NCBI RefSeq assembly: GCF_001421665.1
Contig: NZ_LMKV01000010.1
Location: 1-52,787, forward strand
Direction: 5' to 3'
Length of the DNA: 52,787 nucleotides
From: Sphingobium sp. Leaf26
GTDB lineage: Bacteria > Pseudomonadota > Alphaproteobacteria > Sphingomonadales > Sphingomonadaceae
The translations under genes and the position numbers were made by a program. Position 1 is the stretch's first letter. Each line of letters begins with the position of its first letter. The notes beneath the pieces were generated by a model. It saw nothing but the letters and a program-made list of their open reading frames with translations, searched no databases and was not told the DNA's origin. Of this stretch, positions 16,432 to 25,696 are shown in pieces.

Positions 16432-18347
16432 TCAAATATCCATTGTAAGCACCGCAGCCAGCCTTCTTCCCGTCAATAGCGTATAACCGCCGCCGCCCGA
16501 CACCTTCCAGCCAAAGACATCCGTTATATTTTTGGCCTGCAGCCTCAAAAGGTCGGTATACCGGCTATGCTGGTGCGATAACGCGCGCCCAGATCTATCA
16601 CCGCCTGCGCGGGCAAAGTTGCGCTGTTCGCGGCATTGGCGACCTTCTCGCCCTCGTAGAGCATATGCACGTCAAATGAGAGCGCGGGCATGCACGGCAG
16701 GCGATAGTCCAAATTGGCATCGATCGTAAGGTTGGTGCGGCCGATCGGCTTGCTGCCCAACCGCCCTTCATCGACCGCCTGCCCGGTGACGCGTGGACGC
16801 AGATAGACCGCGCCGATCACCATGTTGAGCCCAGCGAGCGGCTGACCGGCGAGCGATGCCTCCAGCCCCTGATGCTTCACTTCGCCCAGCACCCGGTAAA
16901 AGCCATCGCGGCTGTCTATATCGAAATAGGGTTTGCGCAGGTCAAAAAGCGCCGCGACCAGTTTCATCCCACCCGGCAGCAACTGGCGCAAGCCGATTTC
17001 CTTTTGCCGCGTATGCAGCGCTGGCAGGGCAAGGTTGCGGTTTGCGGCGTTGGCGGGCGCAATCCCGCTTTCCTCCAGCCCCCGCGTCATAGCGCCATAG
17101 AGCGTTGTCGAGCGGGTCGGGGTGACGGCGATCGCGGCGTTCCAGAACCAGGGTTGGTCGTTCACCACCTCGGCAGGCCGGCCGGGCTGCGCGACCGTCT
17201 TGCGATAGTCGGCGCTGGTTATGCCCAGATTAAGTTCGCCAAAATCGCGCCAGCGTGCCTCATAACCGACCGAGTAATTCATCTGCCTCACCCGGTCGCG
17301 GGTCAGCGCGCTGAAATCGAAGTCGGGACGCGGCTGTGGATCGGGCACGCCAATCGTCGCCTGCCCCAGATCGAGGGTATCGAAGCCGCCATAGCGCGCC
17401 TCCGCCCGTCGCCCGCGCGCCGACAACAGCACGCGGTGAACCAGCGCGCCGTTGCCGAAGCTGCGGCTGATCCGTGCCTCGCCCGATGTTGACGCATTGT
17501 TCTGGTCCCGGCCGATCAGCAGGGTCGATCGCCCCGAACCCTGCGCCTCGACGCTGGAATAATAGGCCGATGCATAGTCGTTTTTGGTGAAATGGCTCTC
17601 GAACAGGCCCACCGCAATCTGCCACCGACCAACGTTCGCCTTGATCGTGCCGCCGACATTGCGATTGTCGCCCGCCCAGTCCGCCCAGTGCTGACCGAAA
17701 TAGCGGCGGCGCTTGATGCGTGGCGGCGGCGCGCCATCAGCGGTGTAGATGACCGGCGCCTGTTCCTCGTCGCCATATTGATAGCCCGCGAAGAAGGCAG
17801 TCGCTTCCACTCCCTGCACCGGGCGATAGCGCAGCACTCCGCCATAGCTGACGAACCATCCGCTCGCGCCGCTGACATATTCATCGTCATACAGGCCAAG
17901 GTCGAGATTGAGGTCCAGCTTTTCGCTCACTGGAAGGGCGGCGTCGACCACGAGATCGGTGCCCAGATAGTCACCGCTGTTTAACTGGACGCTCACCACC
18001 GGCTTGTCGCCGACCCGGCGCAGGTCGGAATCGACGATGCCGGTCGGCGCTGGGAAGGGATAGCCGAAGGATGTAAGGCCGACCCGGACCGTCGTGCCGC
18101 GCACGATGACATTGCTGATCTGCCCTGCCTTGTCGAAATACAGCCCCTCGATCCGATTGTTGCCGGCATCGCTGGCGGAAAAGCCCCGGACATTGCCGCT
18201 GGCATAGATGCCGACGGAATCGCTGCCGACACTTTTTCCGAAACCATCCTCCGCCTCTCGCACCGCATTTTCATCGGTGCGCTGGGCGACGGCCGGATGG
18301 ATGATCAACAGGGCGGAGAGGACAAACAGGCCACCATATTTAAGCAT
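16432..18347 (-). pseudogene. TonB-dependent receptor with C-terminal frameshift
   Basis: The main frame runs from ATG 18347 to a TGA at 16545-16547. The leader ends near HPAVAQ, and a reduced plug (GIYASGNVRGFSASDAGNN, then RVGLTSFGYPFPAPTGIVD) precedes the barrel. The frame breaks in a run of four Ts (plus-strand 16547-16550). One extra T would give PTFLRLQAKNITDVFGWKV and a normal receptor ending, LAAVLTMDI, with stop at 16432. So about 37 terminal residues, including the last strands needed for barrel assembly, are out of frame. It may be a genuine mutation or a homopolymer sequencing error. It overlaps the stop of the upstream siderophore-type receptor gene by one base, so the two form an operon. 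Confidence 0.82.
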
Positions 18348-20437
18348 CACAGCGACAACACCAGCCTTCCGCGAACGGTGCGCGGCGCGCCGGGCGTGAT
18401 CCAGATATTGCTGTAGCTGCTTTCCAGATAATAGGCGTCGAACAGATTTTCCGCGTCCAGATGCACGGCGACATGGCGGTTGATCTGATAGGACAGGTTC
18501 ATCCGCGTAGTGACATAATCCTGCAGCTCGAAACCGCTGTTGATGTCGTCGCCGGGGCGTTCCCCGACATAGGTCAGTCCAGCGCCCAGACCAATCGATT
18601 CGGCATTCGTCGCGTCGGACTGCCAGTGGCCGTAAATGGCCCCAGAATGATGGGGGACATTGCTAAGGCCTGATCCAACCACGGTCGGCCGGGTGTCCTT
18701 AATCACTTCGGCGTCGGTATAGGCGTAGACCGCGGTCAGGTTGAACCTGTCATCCAGCGCGTAATTGATGTCGGCTTCGACGCCCTTGCTGTGCGCTTGG
18801 CCCGCCGCGATTGAAAAGCCGCTGCTGGTGCCGTCGCTGACAAGCACATTCTCCTTGGTAATGCGAAACAGCGACAGCGTGCCGGTCAGTCGCTTGTCGA
18901 GCAGCGCATATTTGATGCCGCCTTCCCATGCATCGCCCCGTTCCGGCGCATAGGGGTCGGAATTGGCATCGACGCCCTGATTGAAGCGGAAAGAACGCCC
19001 CCAACTCAAATAGGCGGACACGGACTGACTTGGTGCGAAGGTGAAGGCAGCGCGCGGCGACGTGACCGACGGACTTTGCCGATTGACCGCGCCGTTCCGG
19101 TAATTGTGAACGCGCTGCTGTATCCAGTTGCGCCGAACGCCCAGAAGCAGGCTGAAGCGGTCGCCCAGGGTGAGCAGATCCTGCGCATAGAGGCTCTGCC
19201 CCCGCTGTTGCTCCAGCAGATTCTGGTTGAGCGTCGCCACCGGCTTGGGCTGTCCGTAGACGGGATTGAAGATGTCGATGTCATAGGGGTTAGCCGCAGT
19301 CGGGCTGAACCGATAAAAAACACGGCGCTGGTCGTAGCGATAACCGTCAGCGCCGATCCGAACCTGATGGGCGACGCCCCCTAGCGTCCCGTTGGCGCTC
19401 AGTTCCACCCGGCCCGACATATCCTGCCAGTCATAATCATGCACGCGCAATTGCCGCCGCAGGCGCGTGCCGACCAGCGCGCTGTTATGCGTCGATTGCC
19501 CCTGCATCACGCCGTCTCGATATTGCACGCCCGCCTCCAGCGCGACGCCGTCGGCCAGGCCGATCGTCACACTGCCCTGATGCTGGCTGGTGCGCTGGAG
19601 CATCTGACCATCATTGGGTTCCCCAAGGAAGCGGCTGCGCGGCAGTGCCTTGCCATCGCCATTCACCGCGACAAGGCCGCGATCATGGGTGAAATGCACC
19701 AGATTATATTCGAGCTGATAGAGGAAACGCACGCTTTCGCTCGGCTGCCAGCTGATGGAGGGCGCCAGCAGCAGCCGGTCGCTCTTGTTATAGTTGCGGA
19801 AACTGTCTCCCTGCTGATAGACCGTGATCATGCGGGCGCCGACCGTGCCTGATACCGGGCCGCCGAAATCGGCGCTGGCGCGTACGGTATCAAAACTGGC
19901 ATAGGAAAGTTCGGTCGACGCGTGGAAATGGTCCAGCGGCGCCTTCGTCACGATGTTGATCGATCCGCCCGGTTCGCCCTTGCCCGACAGGGCGGAGGCT
20001 GGTCCCTTGAGTACCTGAAAGCTTTCCACCGTGGCCACGTCACGCCGTGCGTTGAAGCCACGATTGGCGTTGAAGCGATTGAGCAGCAGGTCCGGCCCCT
20101 GATTGATGTCGCCGGAAAAGCCGCGAATGGCATAGGCGTCCCACGCCCCGCCAAAGCTGTTCTGCCGCGCCATGCCGCCGGCCAAATCGAACATTTGCGA
20201 AAGGTCGGTGAAACCCGTTTCATCGATCAGGCTGCTGCCCAGAATGCGCACATTTTGCGGCAGCAACAAGGGATCGACCACCAGGCCATTGATACTTGCG
20301 CTCGCTTCCCGCGATCCGGTGATGACGATATTGTCGTCGGCATCACCAGCTACAGGGTGCTGCGCCAGCGCAGGCGACACGGAGACGGATATGGCGGACG
20401 CGAGCAATGCGGTCCGCAAGACGGTGTGGAAATTCAT
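18347..20437 (-). CDS. TonB-dependent siderophore-type receptor
   Basis: 696 residues. Signal peptide MNFHTVLRTALLASAISVSV with cleavage after ALAQ. The plug has NIVITGSREAS, then QNVRILGSSLIDETGFTDLS, YAIRGFSGDINQ and FQVLKGPASALSGKGEPGG, the order and wording of FhuA/FecA-like siderophore receptors. The barrel ends with RTVRGRLVLSL. It lies divergent from an ABC transporter operon across a 150-base control region with two palindromes, and is followed by a second receptor gene. Iron-chelate uptake is likely from family resemblance. The partner ABC proteins look like exporters rather than importers, which leaves the inner-membrane step open. Confidence 0.94.
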   Translation of the reverse strand: MNFHTVLRTALLASAISVSVSPALAQHPVAGDADDNIVITGSREASASINGLVVDPLLLPQNVRILGSSLIDETGFTDLSQMFDLAGGMARQNSFGGAWDAYAIRGFSGDINQGPDLLLNRFNANRGFNARRDVATVESFQVLKGPASALSGKGEPGGSINIVTKAPLDHFHASTELSYASFDTVRASADFGGPVSGTVGARMITVYQQGDSFRNYNKSDRLLLAPSISWQPSESVRFLYQLEYNLVHFTHDRGLVAVNGDGKALPRSRFLGEPNDGQMLQRTSQHQGSVTIGLADGVALEAGVQYRDGVMQGQSTHNSALVGTRLRRQLRVHDYDWQDMSGRVELSANGTLGGVAHQVRIGADGYRYDQRRVFYRFSPTAANPYDIDIFNPVYGQPKPVATLNQNLLEQQRGQSLYAQDLLTLGDRFSLLLGVRRNWIQQRVHNYRNGAVNRQSPSVTSPRAAFTFAPSQSVSAYLSWGRSFRFNQGVDANSDPYAPERGDAWEGGIKYALLDKRLTGTLSLFRITKENVLVSDGTSSGFSIAAGQAHSKGVEADINYALDDRFNLTAVYAYTDAEVIKDTRPTVVGSGLSNVPHHSGAIYGHWQSDATNAESIGLGAGLTYVGERPGDDINSGFELQDYVTTRMNLSYQINRHVAVHLDAENLFDAYYLESSYSNIWITPGAPRTVRGRLVLSL

Positions 20438-20449
20438 GATGCCCCTAAA

Positions 20450-20478
20450 TCGCGAATGATACTACATATCATTCGCGA
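20450..20478. promoter_or_regulatory. Perfect inverted repeat, candidate iron-responsive operator
   Basis: tcgcgaatgat (20450-20460) and atcattcgcga (20468-20478) are exact inverses around a 7-base centre. The AATGAT...ATCATT core recalls Fur-type boxes, but spacing differs from the classical 19-mer. It sits 13 bases before the siderophore-receptor start, where a bound repressor would block transcription. Confidence 0.6.
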
Positions 20479-20515
20479 GCCGTCTATTATGACCGTGACT
20501 GCCTCGTCAACATAA

Positions 20516-20527
20516 ATGTTATAACAT
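20516..20527. promoter_or_regulatory. Palindrome ATGTTATAACAT upstream of the ABC operon
   Basis: Perfect 12-base palindrome in the same divergent gap, with TTGACA at 20532-20537 close by. Twelve bases of perfect symmetry in an AT-rich control region suggest a second operator, but the regulator is unknown and no regulator gene lies adjacent. Confidence 0.45.
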
Positions 20528-20589
20528 ACCATTGACAAATTGCTGTGCCGCCGAAATGCTCCACGCCAACAGCCAAGGAGCCCATATCC

Positions 20590-21327
20590 ATGTCCCCGAC
20601 CACCACCGGCCAGCGCATCATCCTGTCCGACGTCAACCTATCCTATGGTAGCCATCAGGTGCTGCGCGGGCTGACCCTGCACGTCGATGCGGGGGAGATT
20701 TACGCGCTGCTGGGCGGCAATGGAGCGGGTAAATCAACCACCATGTCGACGCTGCTGGGTTTCGCCCGGCCCGACAGCGGGATCGTTCAGATTGCGGGCT
20801 ATAATCCGACGGCGGAACCGGACAGGGCGCGGGAACAGATCGCTTATGTACCGGAAAATGTTGCGCTGTATGATCATCTGACGGCGCGGGAAAATACGGT
20901 CTATCTACTAGCGCTGGCGGGGCGGCACCCTGCCCCCGACGCCATCGACGGCGCGTTCGAGGCGACGGGATTGCAGGCAGCCGCCTGGGACAAGCGGTTG
21001 GGCGGCTTTTCCAAGGGGATGCGGCAAAAGGTCGCGATCGCTATCGCCCTGCTGCGCGAAGTGCCGGCGCTGTTGCTGGACGAACCATCCTCCGGCCTCG
21101 ACCCGCGCGCCACGGCGGATTTTAACCGGCTCGTCCATGATGTCGCGCGCAAGGGCGCGGCGGTGCTGATGGTAACGCACGACCTGCTGTCGGCGGCCGA
21201 CATTGCCGACCGTATCGGCTTTCTGGAAGCCGGCCGCATCGTCGATGAAGCATCGGCACAGGGTGACGACCGGTTCGACGTGCGCGAACTGCACCGCAAA
21301 TTCGCGCGTGAGGTTGCCGCCGCATGA
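20590..21327 (+). CDS. ABC transporter ATP-binding protein
   Basis: 245 residues. Walker A GGNGAGKST, Q-loop region AYVPENVALYDHLTARE, a signature motif in the form GGFSKGMRQK, Walker B ALLLDEPSSGLDP and switch histidine MVTHDLL. The PENVALYDHLTARE stretch is typical of ABC-2 type (CcmA/NatA-like) ATPases. Start 20590 has AAGGAG nine bases upstream; the longer open frame overlaps the control region. It shares a 4-base ATGA overlap with the first permease gene and would power the two DUF3526 permeases at the inner membrane. Confidence 0.95.
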   Translation: MSPTTTGQRIILSDVNLSYGSHQVLRGLTLHVDAGEIYALLGGNGAGKSTTMSTLLGFARPDSGIVQIAGYNPTAEPDRAREQIAYVPENVALYDHLTARENTVYLLALAGRHPAPDAIDGAFEATGLQAAAWDKRLGGFSKGMRQKVAIAIALLREVPALLLDEPSSGLDPRATADFNRLVHDVARKGAAVLMVTHDLLSAADIADRIGFLEAGRIVDEASAQGDDRFDVRELHRKFAREVAAA

Positions 21328-22766
21328 GCACCGTCACCTTGATCGCGAGCGATGAGTTGCGCCTGATGCGGCGCAACCGCGTCGCCGTCGTCGCCTTTGC
21401 GCTGCTGGTGCTGCTGACATTGGCCGCTGCGCTCATCAGCTGGGCCCACCAGCAGTCCATTACCGAAACCCGCGCGCGTTTCCAGTCGCAGGCGGCCGAG
21501 GAATTTGAGGCGCAGCCTGACCGGCACCCGCACCGGATGGTGCATTTCGGCAATTTCATCTTTCGCCCGCTGGGGCCGCTGGCCACATTCGACTCCGGCG
21601 TCGATGCCTTTACAGGCAACAGCATGTTCCTTGAGGGACATCGGCAGAACAGTGCAAATTTCGGCGATGTCCGCCAATCATCGCTGCTGGTCCGCTTCGG
21701 CCAGTTGACCCCGGCCTTCGTGTTGCAGGTGATCGCCCCGCTGCTGCTGATCTTCCTTGGCTATGGCGCGGTGGCGCGGGAGCGGGAGCTCGGCTCTCTG
21801 CGTCAGATGCTGGCGCAGGGCGTATCGGGCCGCGCGTTGGTGATGGGCAAGCTGCTGGCGCTGGGCGTAGTCGCGGCGCTGGTCGGCCTGCCCACCATGA
21901 TCGCTTTCCTTCTGATCGCCGGGCAACCGGGCGCGCTGGCCGGACCGATGTTGGTTATCGCACTGGGCTATGCCGCCTATCTGACTTTGTGGGCGATCAT
22001 CGTCATCCTTGTGTCCGCGCTGGTGCGGCGCGGGCGTGATGCGCTGCTCGCGCTGCTCGCGCTCTGGACCGCGCTGGTCATCCTGCTGCCCCGCGTCGCG
22101 CCAGATGTCGCAACGCAGGCCCATGCACTGCCCACCCGTCTGGAAACCGACATCGCAATCGCGCACGACCTTCACAAACTGGGCGACAGCCACAATCCCG
22201 ACGACCCCTTCTTCAAGGCGTTCAAGGAAAAGACGCTGCGCCAATATGGCGTCACCCGCGTCGAGGATCTGCCGGTCAATTATAAGGGCCTGCTGGGGAT
22301 GGAGGGCGAAAAGCTGACGTCCGGCCTGTTCGACGATTATGCCGACCGCAGCTTCGCGATACAGGCGGCGCAAAGCCGCATGACCGACGGATTCGGCATC
22401 GTCAGCCCCGCCATTTCGCTCCGACAATTGTCGATGGCGGCGGCAGGCACCGACCTTGCGGGCCATCGCCGTTTCATGACGCAGGCCGAAGCCTATCGTT
22501 ACGACATGGTGCAGCGGCTGAACAGGTTGCAGGCCGATTCAGTCAGCTATGCCAATGACACCGCGGGCGATGTAGGCGCCGACCAGCGCAAGCGTATTTC
22601 CGCCGGCCATTGGCACGACATCCCGCAATTCCGTTTCCAGCCTGCCAGCGCCGCCGATCTGGTGAAGGCCAGCCTACCCGGCCTTAGCCTGCTGCTCGCC
22701 TGGCTGATCATCGCCGCGCTGGCGCTTCTGCCCGTCGCCCGCCATCTTCAGAAAGCCCGTCCATGA
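21324..22766 (+). CDS. ABC-2 type permease, DUF3526 family
   Basis: 480 residues. An N-terminal membrane helix (about 18-38) follows a cytoplasmic start, then comes a large extracytoplasmic loop (about 40-125). A group of five helices follows at about 125-260, and a second periplasmic domain before a last C-terminal helix (LSLLLAWLIIAALALLPVA). The cytoplasmic turn GYGAVARERELGSLRQMLAQG is the coupling motif of ABC-2 permeases. The layout fits DUF3526 proteins. It overlaps both neighbours by four bases, so the ATPase and both permeases are made together. No solute-binding protein is encoded nearby. Confidence 0.9.
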   Translation: MSTVTLIASDELRLMRRNRVAVVAFALLVLLTLAAALISWAHQQSITETRARFQSQAAEEFEAQPDRHPHRMVHFGNFIFRPLGPLATFDSGVDAFTGNSMFLEGHRQNSANFGDVRQSSLLVRFGQLTPAFVLQVIAPLLLIFLGYGAVARERELGSLRQMLAQGVSGRALVMGKLLALGVVAALVGLPTMIAFLLIAGQPGALAGPMLVIALGYAAYLTLWAIIVILVSALVRRGRDALLALLALWTALVILLPRVAPDVATQAHALPTRLETDIAIAHDLHKLGDSHNPDDPFFKAFKEKTLRQYGVTRVEDLPVNYKGLLGMEGEKLTSGLFDDYADRSFAIQAAQSRMTDGFGIVSPAISLRQLSMAAAGTDLAGHRRFMTQAEAYRYDMVQRLNRLQADSVSYANDTAGDVGADQRKRISAGHWHDIPQFRFQPASAADLVKASLPGLSLLLAWLIIAALALLPVARHLQKARP

Positions 22767-24013
22767 CCCTGATCGCCCACGAACTGCGCCTGCTGCTGCG
22801 TGTCCGCATGGCAGTACTGACGCTGCTGCTGGTCGCTTTGCTCTCCATCGCTGCAGTGGTGGCAGGCATGGCCGAAGTCGCCCGCCAGCGCGATGTCATC
22901 GCCCGTATCCAGCCCAAACAGGCGCAGGATATTGCCAGCATCGCGGCATGGGTGGACAAATCGAAGGACGCAGGCAGCGCCGCCTATTACAGCTTCCATG
23001 CGACATGGGATGCGCCCGCGCCACTGGCCTTCGCCGCGCTCGGCCTGCGCGATGTCGCGCCCTATATATTGCGGGTTCGCTCGCTGGGGCTGGAGGCGCA
23101 GCTCTATGACGGAGAAGCCTTCAATCCCGAACTGGCCCTCCCCGGGCGTTTCGATTTCGCCTTCGTGCTGGTCTATCTGACCCCGCTATTCGTGATCGCC
23201 CTGTTCCACGATCTGGTGTCGGGCGAGCGGGAAGCGGGCCGCCTGCGAATGCTGGACGCGATCGCCGGATCGGGGCGCCATCTGTGGGCGCGCCGGGTGC
23301 TGCTGCGCGGGGGACTGCTGTTCGCGGCGCTGGCTGTGCCACTGGCGATCGGGGCGATTCTGTCGCATGTGACGGGCCTGGCCTTGTTGGCGGTGCTGAG
23401 CCTTATCGCCTTGTATCTTGCCTTCTGGATCAGCTTGACGTTGCTGATCGGGCGTCTGCGTTGGACTTCGGTCGCCAATGCGGCAACGCTGGCGGGCCTG
23501 TGGCTGGTGCTGACGCTGATCCTGCCCACGGTCGCCCATGTCGCGATCAATCAGGCGATCCCGGTCGGCCAGGGCGTCGAACTGACGCTCGCCCAGCGCG
23601 AAGCTGTGAACCGCGCCTGGGACATTCCGCGCGAGGACACGATGCGCGCCTTCTACGCGAACCATCCCGAATGGAAGGACAGTCCGCCGCTGAACGCCGC
23701 CTTCCACTATAAATGGTATCTCGCCTTCCACCAGCTCGGTGACGAAAGCGTCGCGGGCAAGGTCGCGGCCTACCGCCATGGCATAGAGACGCGTGATGCG
23801 GCCGCTCACGATATCGGCTGGCTTTTGCCGTCCGTTGGCGTGCAATCGGTCCTCGCCCGCCTGGCCAACACGGACATGCAGGCCCAGCTTGCCTATCAGG
23901 ACCGCATCCGCGCCTTCCACAAGCAATTGCGCAACTTCTATTATGGCTATCTTTTCACCGACAAGCCCTTCGGCAAGGTGGACTTCGACAAGGCGCCCAT
24001 GTTTGCGGGCTGA
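22763..24013 (+). CDS. ABC-2 type permease, DUF3526 family (second)
   Basis: 416 residues, a shorter relative of the preceding permease. N-terminal helix at about 12-34, a periplasmic loop, then FHDLVSGEREAGRLRMLDAIAG, the ABC-2 coupling turn. A helix cluster lies at about 145-265 and a periplasmic C-terminal part contains WDIPREDTMRAFYANHPEW. Unlike its partner it lacks a clear C-terminal membrane helix. Probably forms a heterodimer with the first permease. Last gene of the operon; a strong hairpin follows at 24019-24046. Confidence 0.9.
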   Translation: MTLIAHELRLLLRVRMAVLTLLLVALLSIAAVVAGMAEVARQRDVIARIQPKQAQDIASIAAWVDKSKDAGSAAYYSFHATWDAPAPLAFAALGLRDVAPYILRVRSLGLEAQLYDGEAFNPELALPGRFDFAFVLVYLTPLFVIALFHDLVSGEREAGRLRMLDAIAGSGRHLWARRVLLRGGLLFAALAVPLAIGAILSHVTGLALLAVLSLIALYLAFWISLTLLIGRLRWTSVANAATLAGLWLVLTLILPTVAHVAINQAIPVGQGVELTLAQREAVNRAWDIPREDTMRAFYANHPEWKDSPPLNAAFHYKWYLAFHQLGDESVAGKVAAYRHGIETRDAAAHDIGWLLPSVGVQSVLARLANTDMQAQLAYQDRIRAFHKQLRNFYYGYLFTDKPFGKVDFDKAPMFAG

Positions 24014-24018
24014 TAGTC

Positions 24019-24046
24019 GCGATCCGCCAAGCCTTACGCGGATCGC
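24019..24046 (+). terminator. Hairpin after ABC operon
   Basis: gcgatccgc (24019-24027) pairs exactly with gcggatcgc (24038-24046) over a 10-base loop, starting six bases after the stop. There is no T-tract, so it may act through Rho or only stabilise the 3' end. Confidence 0.5.
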
Positions 24047-24367
24047 ACATCCATTATCGGCAGCTTTGGAACTCACGGCCGTAGTGGGATAGTTATCCGC
24101 TTCGAAACTTTGGCAATGTGCGCACTAAAACCAAACGATACGGGAACGGCGGATTTCAGAAAAAGTCCGGCGCCACTCGAAAGTCTTGAACGGAACGCGA
24201 AGCGGCTATCTCCGGTACCGACCCGTCAGAGACGTTCATCGGTCAAAATTCTGTCGCCAAGTGCAGACGTTCCGCGTAGGTGGTAGAGCGTATCGCCGGT
24301 TAACCGCGAGGTGTCGGAGCACTTTGAGACCGAAAAATGAACTGCGGTCGCTATTTCGAGGTTCACC
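24047..24367. other. Intergenic region before psd
   Basis: No protein-like frame. No clear promoter pair or strong symmetry seen. It separates the ABC operon from the psd gene. Confidence 0.4.
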
Positions 24368-25219
24368 TTGTCCGAACGCTTGCAAGTTCTGCTGCAACAT
24401 CTCCTTCCCAAGCAAGCCCTAACCAGTCTCGCTGGCAGCATCGCAGGCGCAAACGCCGGTTCGGTCACCACCCGATTGATCCGCTGGTTCGTCAAAAGAT
24501 ATGGCGTGGACATGTCCGAAGCCGACAATCCGGACATAGCGAGCTATAAAAACTTCAATGACTTTTTCACCCGTCCGCTCAGGATCGGCGCACGCCCGTT
24601 GGCCCGTGCCGATTTCATATGCCCGGTGGACGGCGCGATCAGTCAATTCGGTGCCATCGACGACCATCACATCCTCCAGGCCAAAGGGCATAGCTTTACC
24701 ACTGCGGAATTGGTCGGCGGCGATTGCGAGCTGGCGGCCAAGTTCCGCCACGGCAGTTTCGCTAACCTGTATCTCTCGCCAAGGGACTACCACCGTCTGC
24801 ACATGCCCTGTGATGGCATATTGACGCGCATGATCTATGTGCCGGGTGCTCTTTTCTCGGTCAATCCGGTCACCGCACGGGGCGTGCCCAATCTGTTTGC
24901 GCGCAATGAGCGAGTGGTTTGCGTCTTTGAATCGTCGGAACATGGCCCGTTCGTAATGGTACTGGTTGGAGCTACCATCGTTGGTAGCATTGCAACGACA
25001 TGGCACGGCGTGGTTAATCCGAAACATATTAAAAGGCCGTCCGAGTGGACGTATCCTGACCAGCGTATCCGCTTCAAGCAGGGTGAAGAAATGGGTCGCT
25101 TCCTGCTCGGCTCGACCATCGTGATGCTTTTCAGACAAAGCGGCATTGCCTTCAATGAAGAGTGGGCACCGGAACGACCTGTGCGGCTCGGCGAGATGAT
25201 GGGGAACCAGGAAAAATGA
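24368..25219 (+). CDS. psd: Phosphatidylserine decarboxylase proenzyme
   Basis: 283 residues, the length of the E. coli-type enzyme. Makes phosphatidylethanolamine from phosphatidylserine at the inner membrane. Visible landmarks are SYKNFNDFFTRPLR, CPVDGAISQFG, YLSPRDYHRLHMPCDG, VPNLFARNERVVCVFE and MGRFLLGSTIVMLF, where Ser249 of LGST becomes the pyruvoyl group after self-cleavage. A TTG start at 24368 with GAGG seven bases upstream fits the N-terminus of homologues. It stands alone, with no pssA next to it as in many Alphaproteobacteria. It resembles the longer gammaproteobacterial form, so it may be an extra or acquired copy. Confidence 0.95.
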   Translation: MSERLQVLLQHLLPKQALTSLAGSIAGANAGSVTTRLIRWFVKRYGVDMSEADNPDIASYKNFNDFFTRPLRIGARPLARADFICPVDGAISQFGAIDDHHILQAKGHSFTTAELVGGDCELAAKFRHGSFANLYLSPRDYHRLHMPCDGILTRMIYVPGALFSVNPVTARGVPNLFARNERVVCVFESSEHGPFVMVLVGATIVGSIATTWHGVVNPKHIKRPSEWTYPDQRIRFKQGEEMGRFLLGSTIVMLFRQSGIAFNEEWAPERPVRLGEMMGNQEK

Positions 25220-25696
25220 AGCGCTTGTCGATCGCATCGCGTCGATTTCGACCCATATCGGTCTTCAAAGGGTAGGTACTGATTCTCACAACCGGACGTT
25301 TCGATCCTTTCGCAGGACGATGATATTTTCCGTCGGCGATTTCGCATCGATTTTAATCAGGACCATGCTTCCTGCTTTCCCTGTTCCTGCATGGCCTCGA
25401 TAACCAACCGAACCGCAGCTATTGCCGCCGATCCGTGCCTTGCCCGACACCAGATCCCGTAACAAAGGATTCGTAATTGGGAAGTGGACTGATGGAATTT
25501 ATAGATGTCGATCGTATTTCTGCATCATTTTTGCCATCATCGTCCACATCATCAGATTCTGCTCGAAAACTCCTTCCGTTATCTTTGACAATTTTGGAAT
25601 TCACGTCTCGACAAACAAGAATAGGCCAGCGATAGCGCTTATGTGGATTAAATTTCAATGCTATATTTGCGCGACGTTATGGATGGGGGAGTTCGC
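25220..25696. other. Relatively AT-rich intergenic region upstream of the autotransporter
   Basis: No supported gene. From about 25480 the sequence is distinctly more AT-rich than its surroundings, with several TATTT and AATTT runs, and probably contains the autotransporter promoter. I cannot pick one -35/-10 pair with confidence. Confidence 0.4.
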
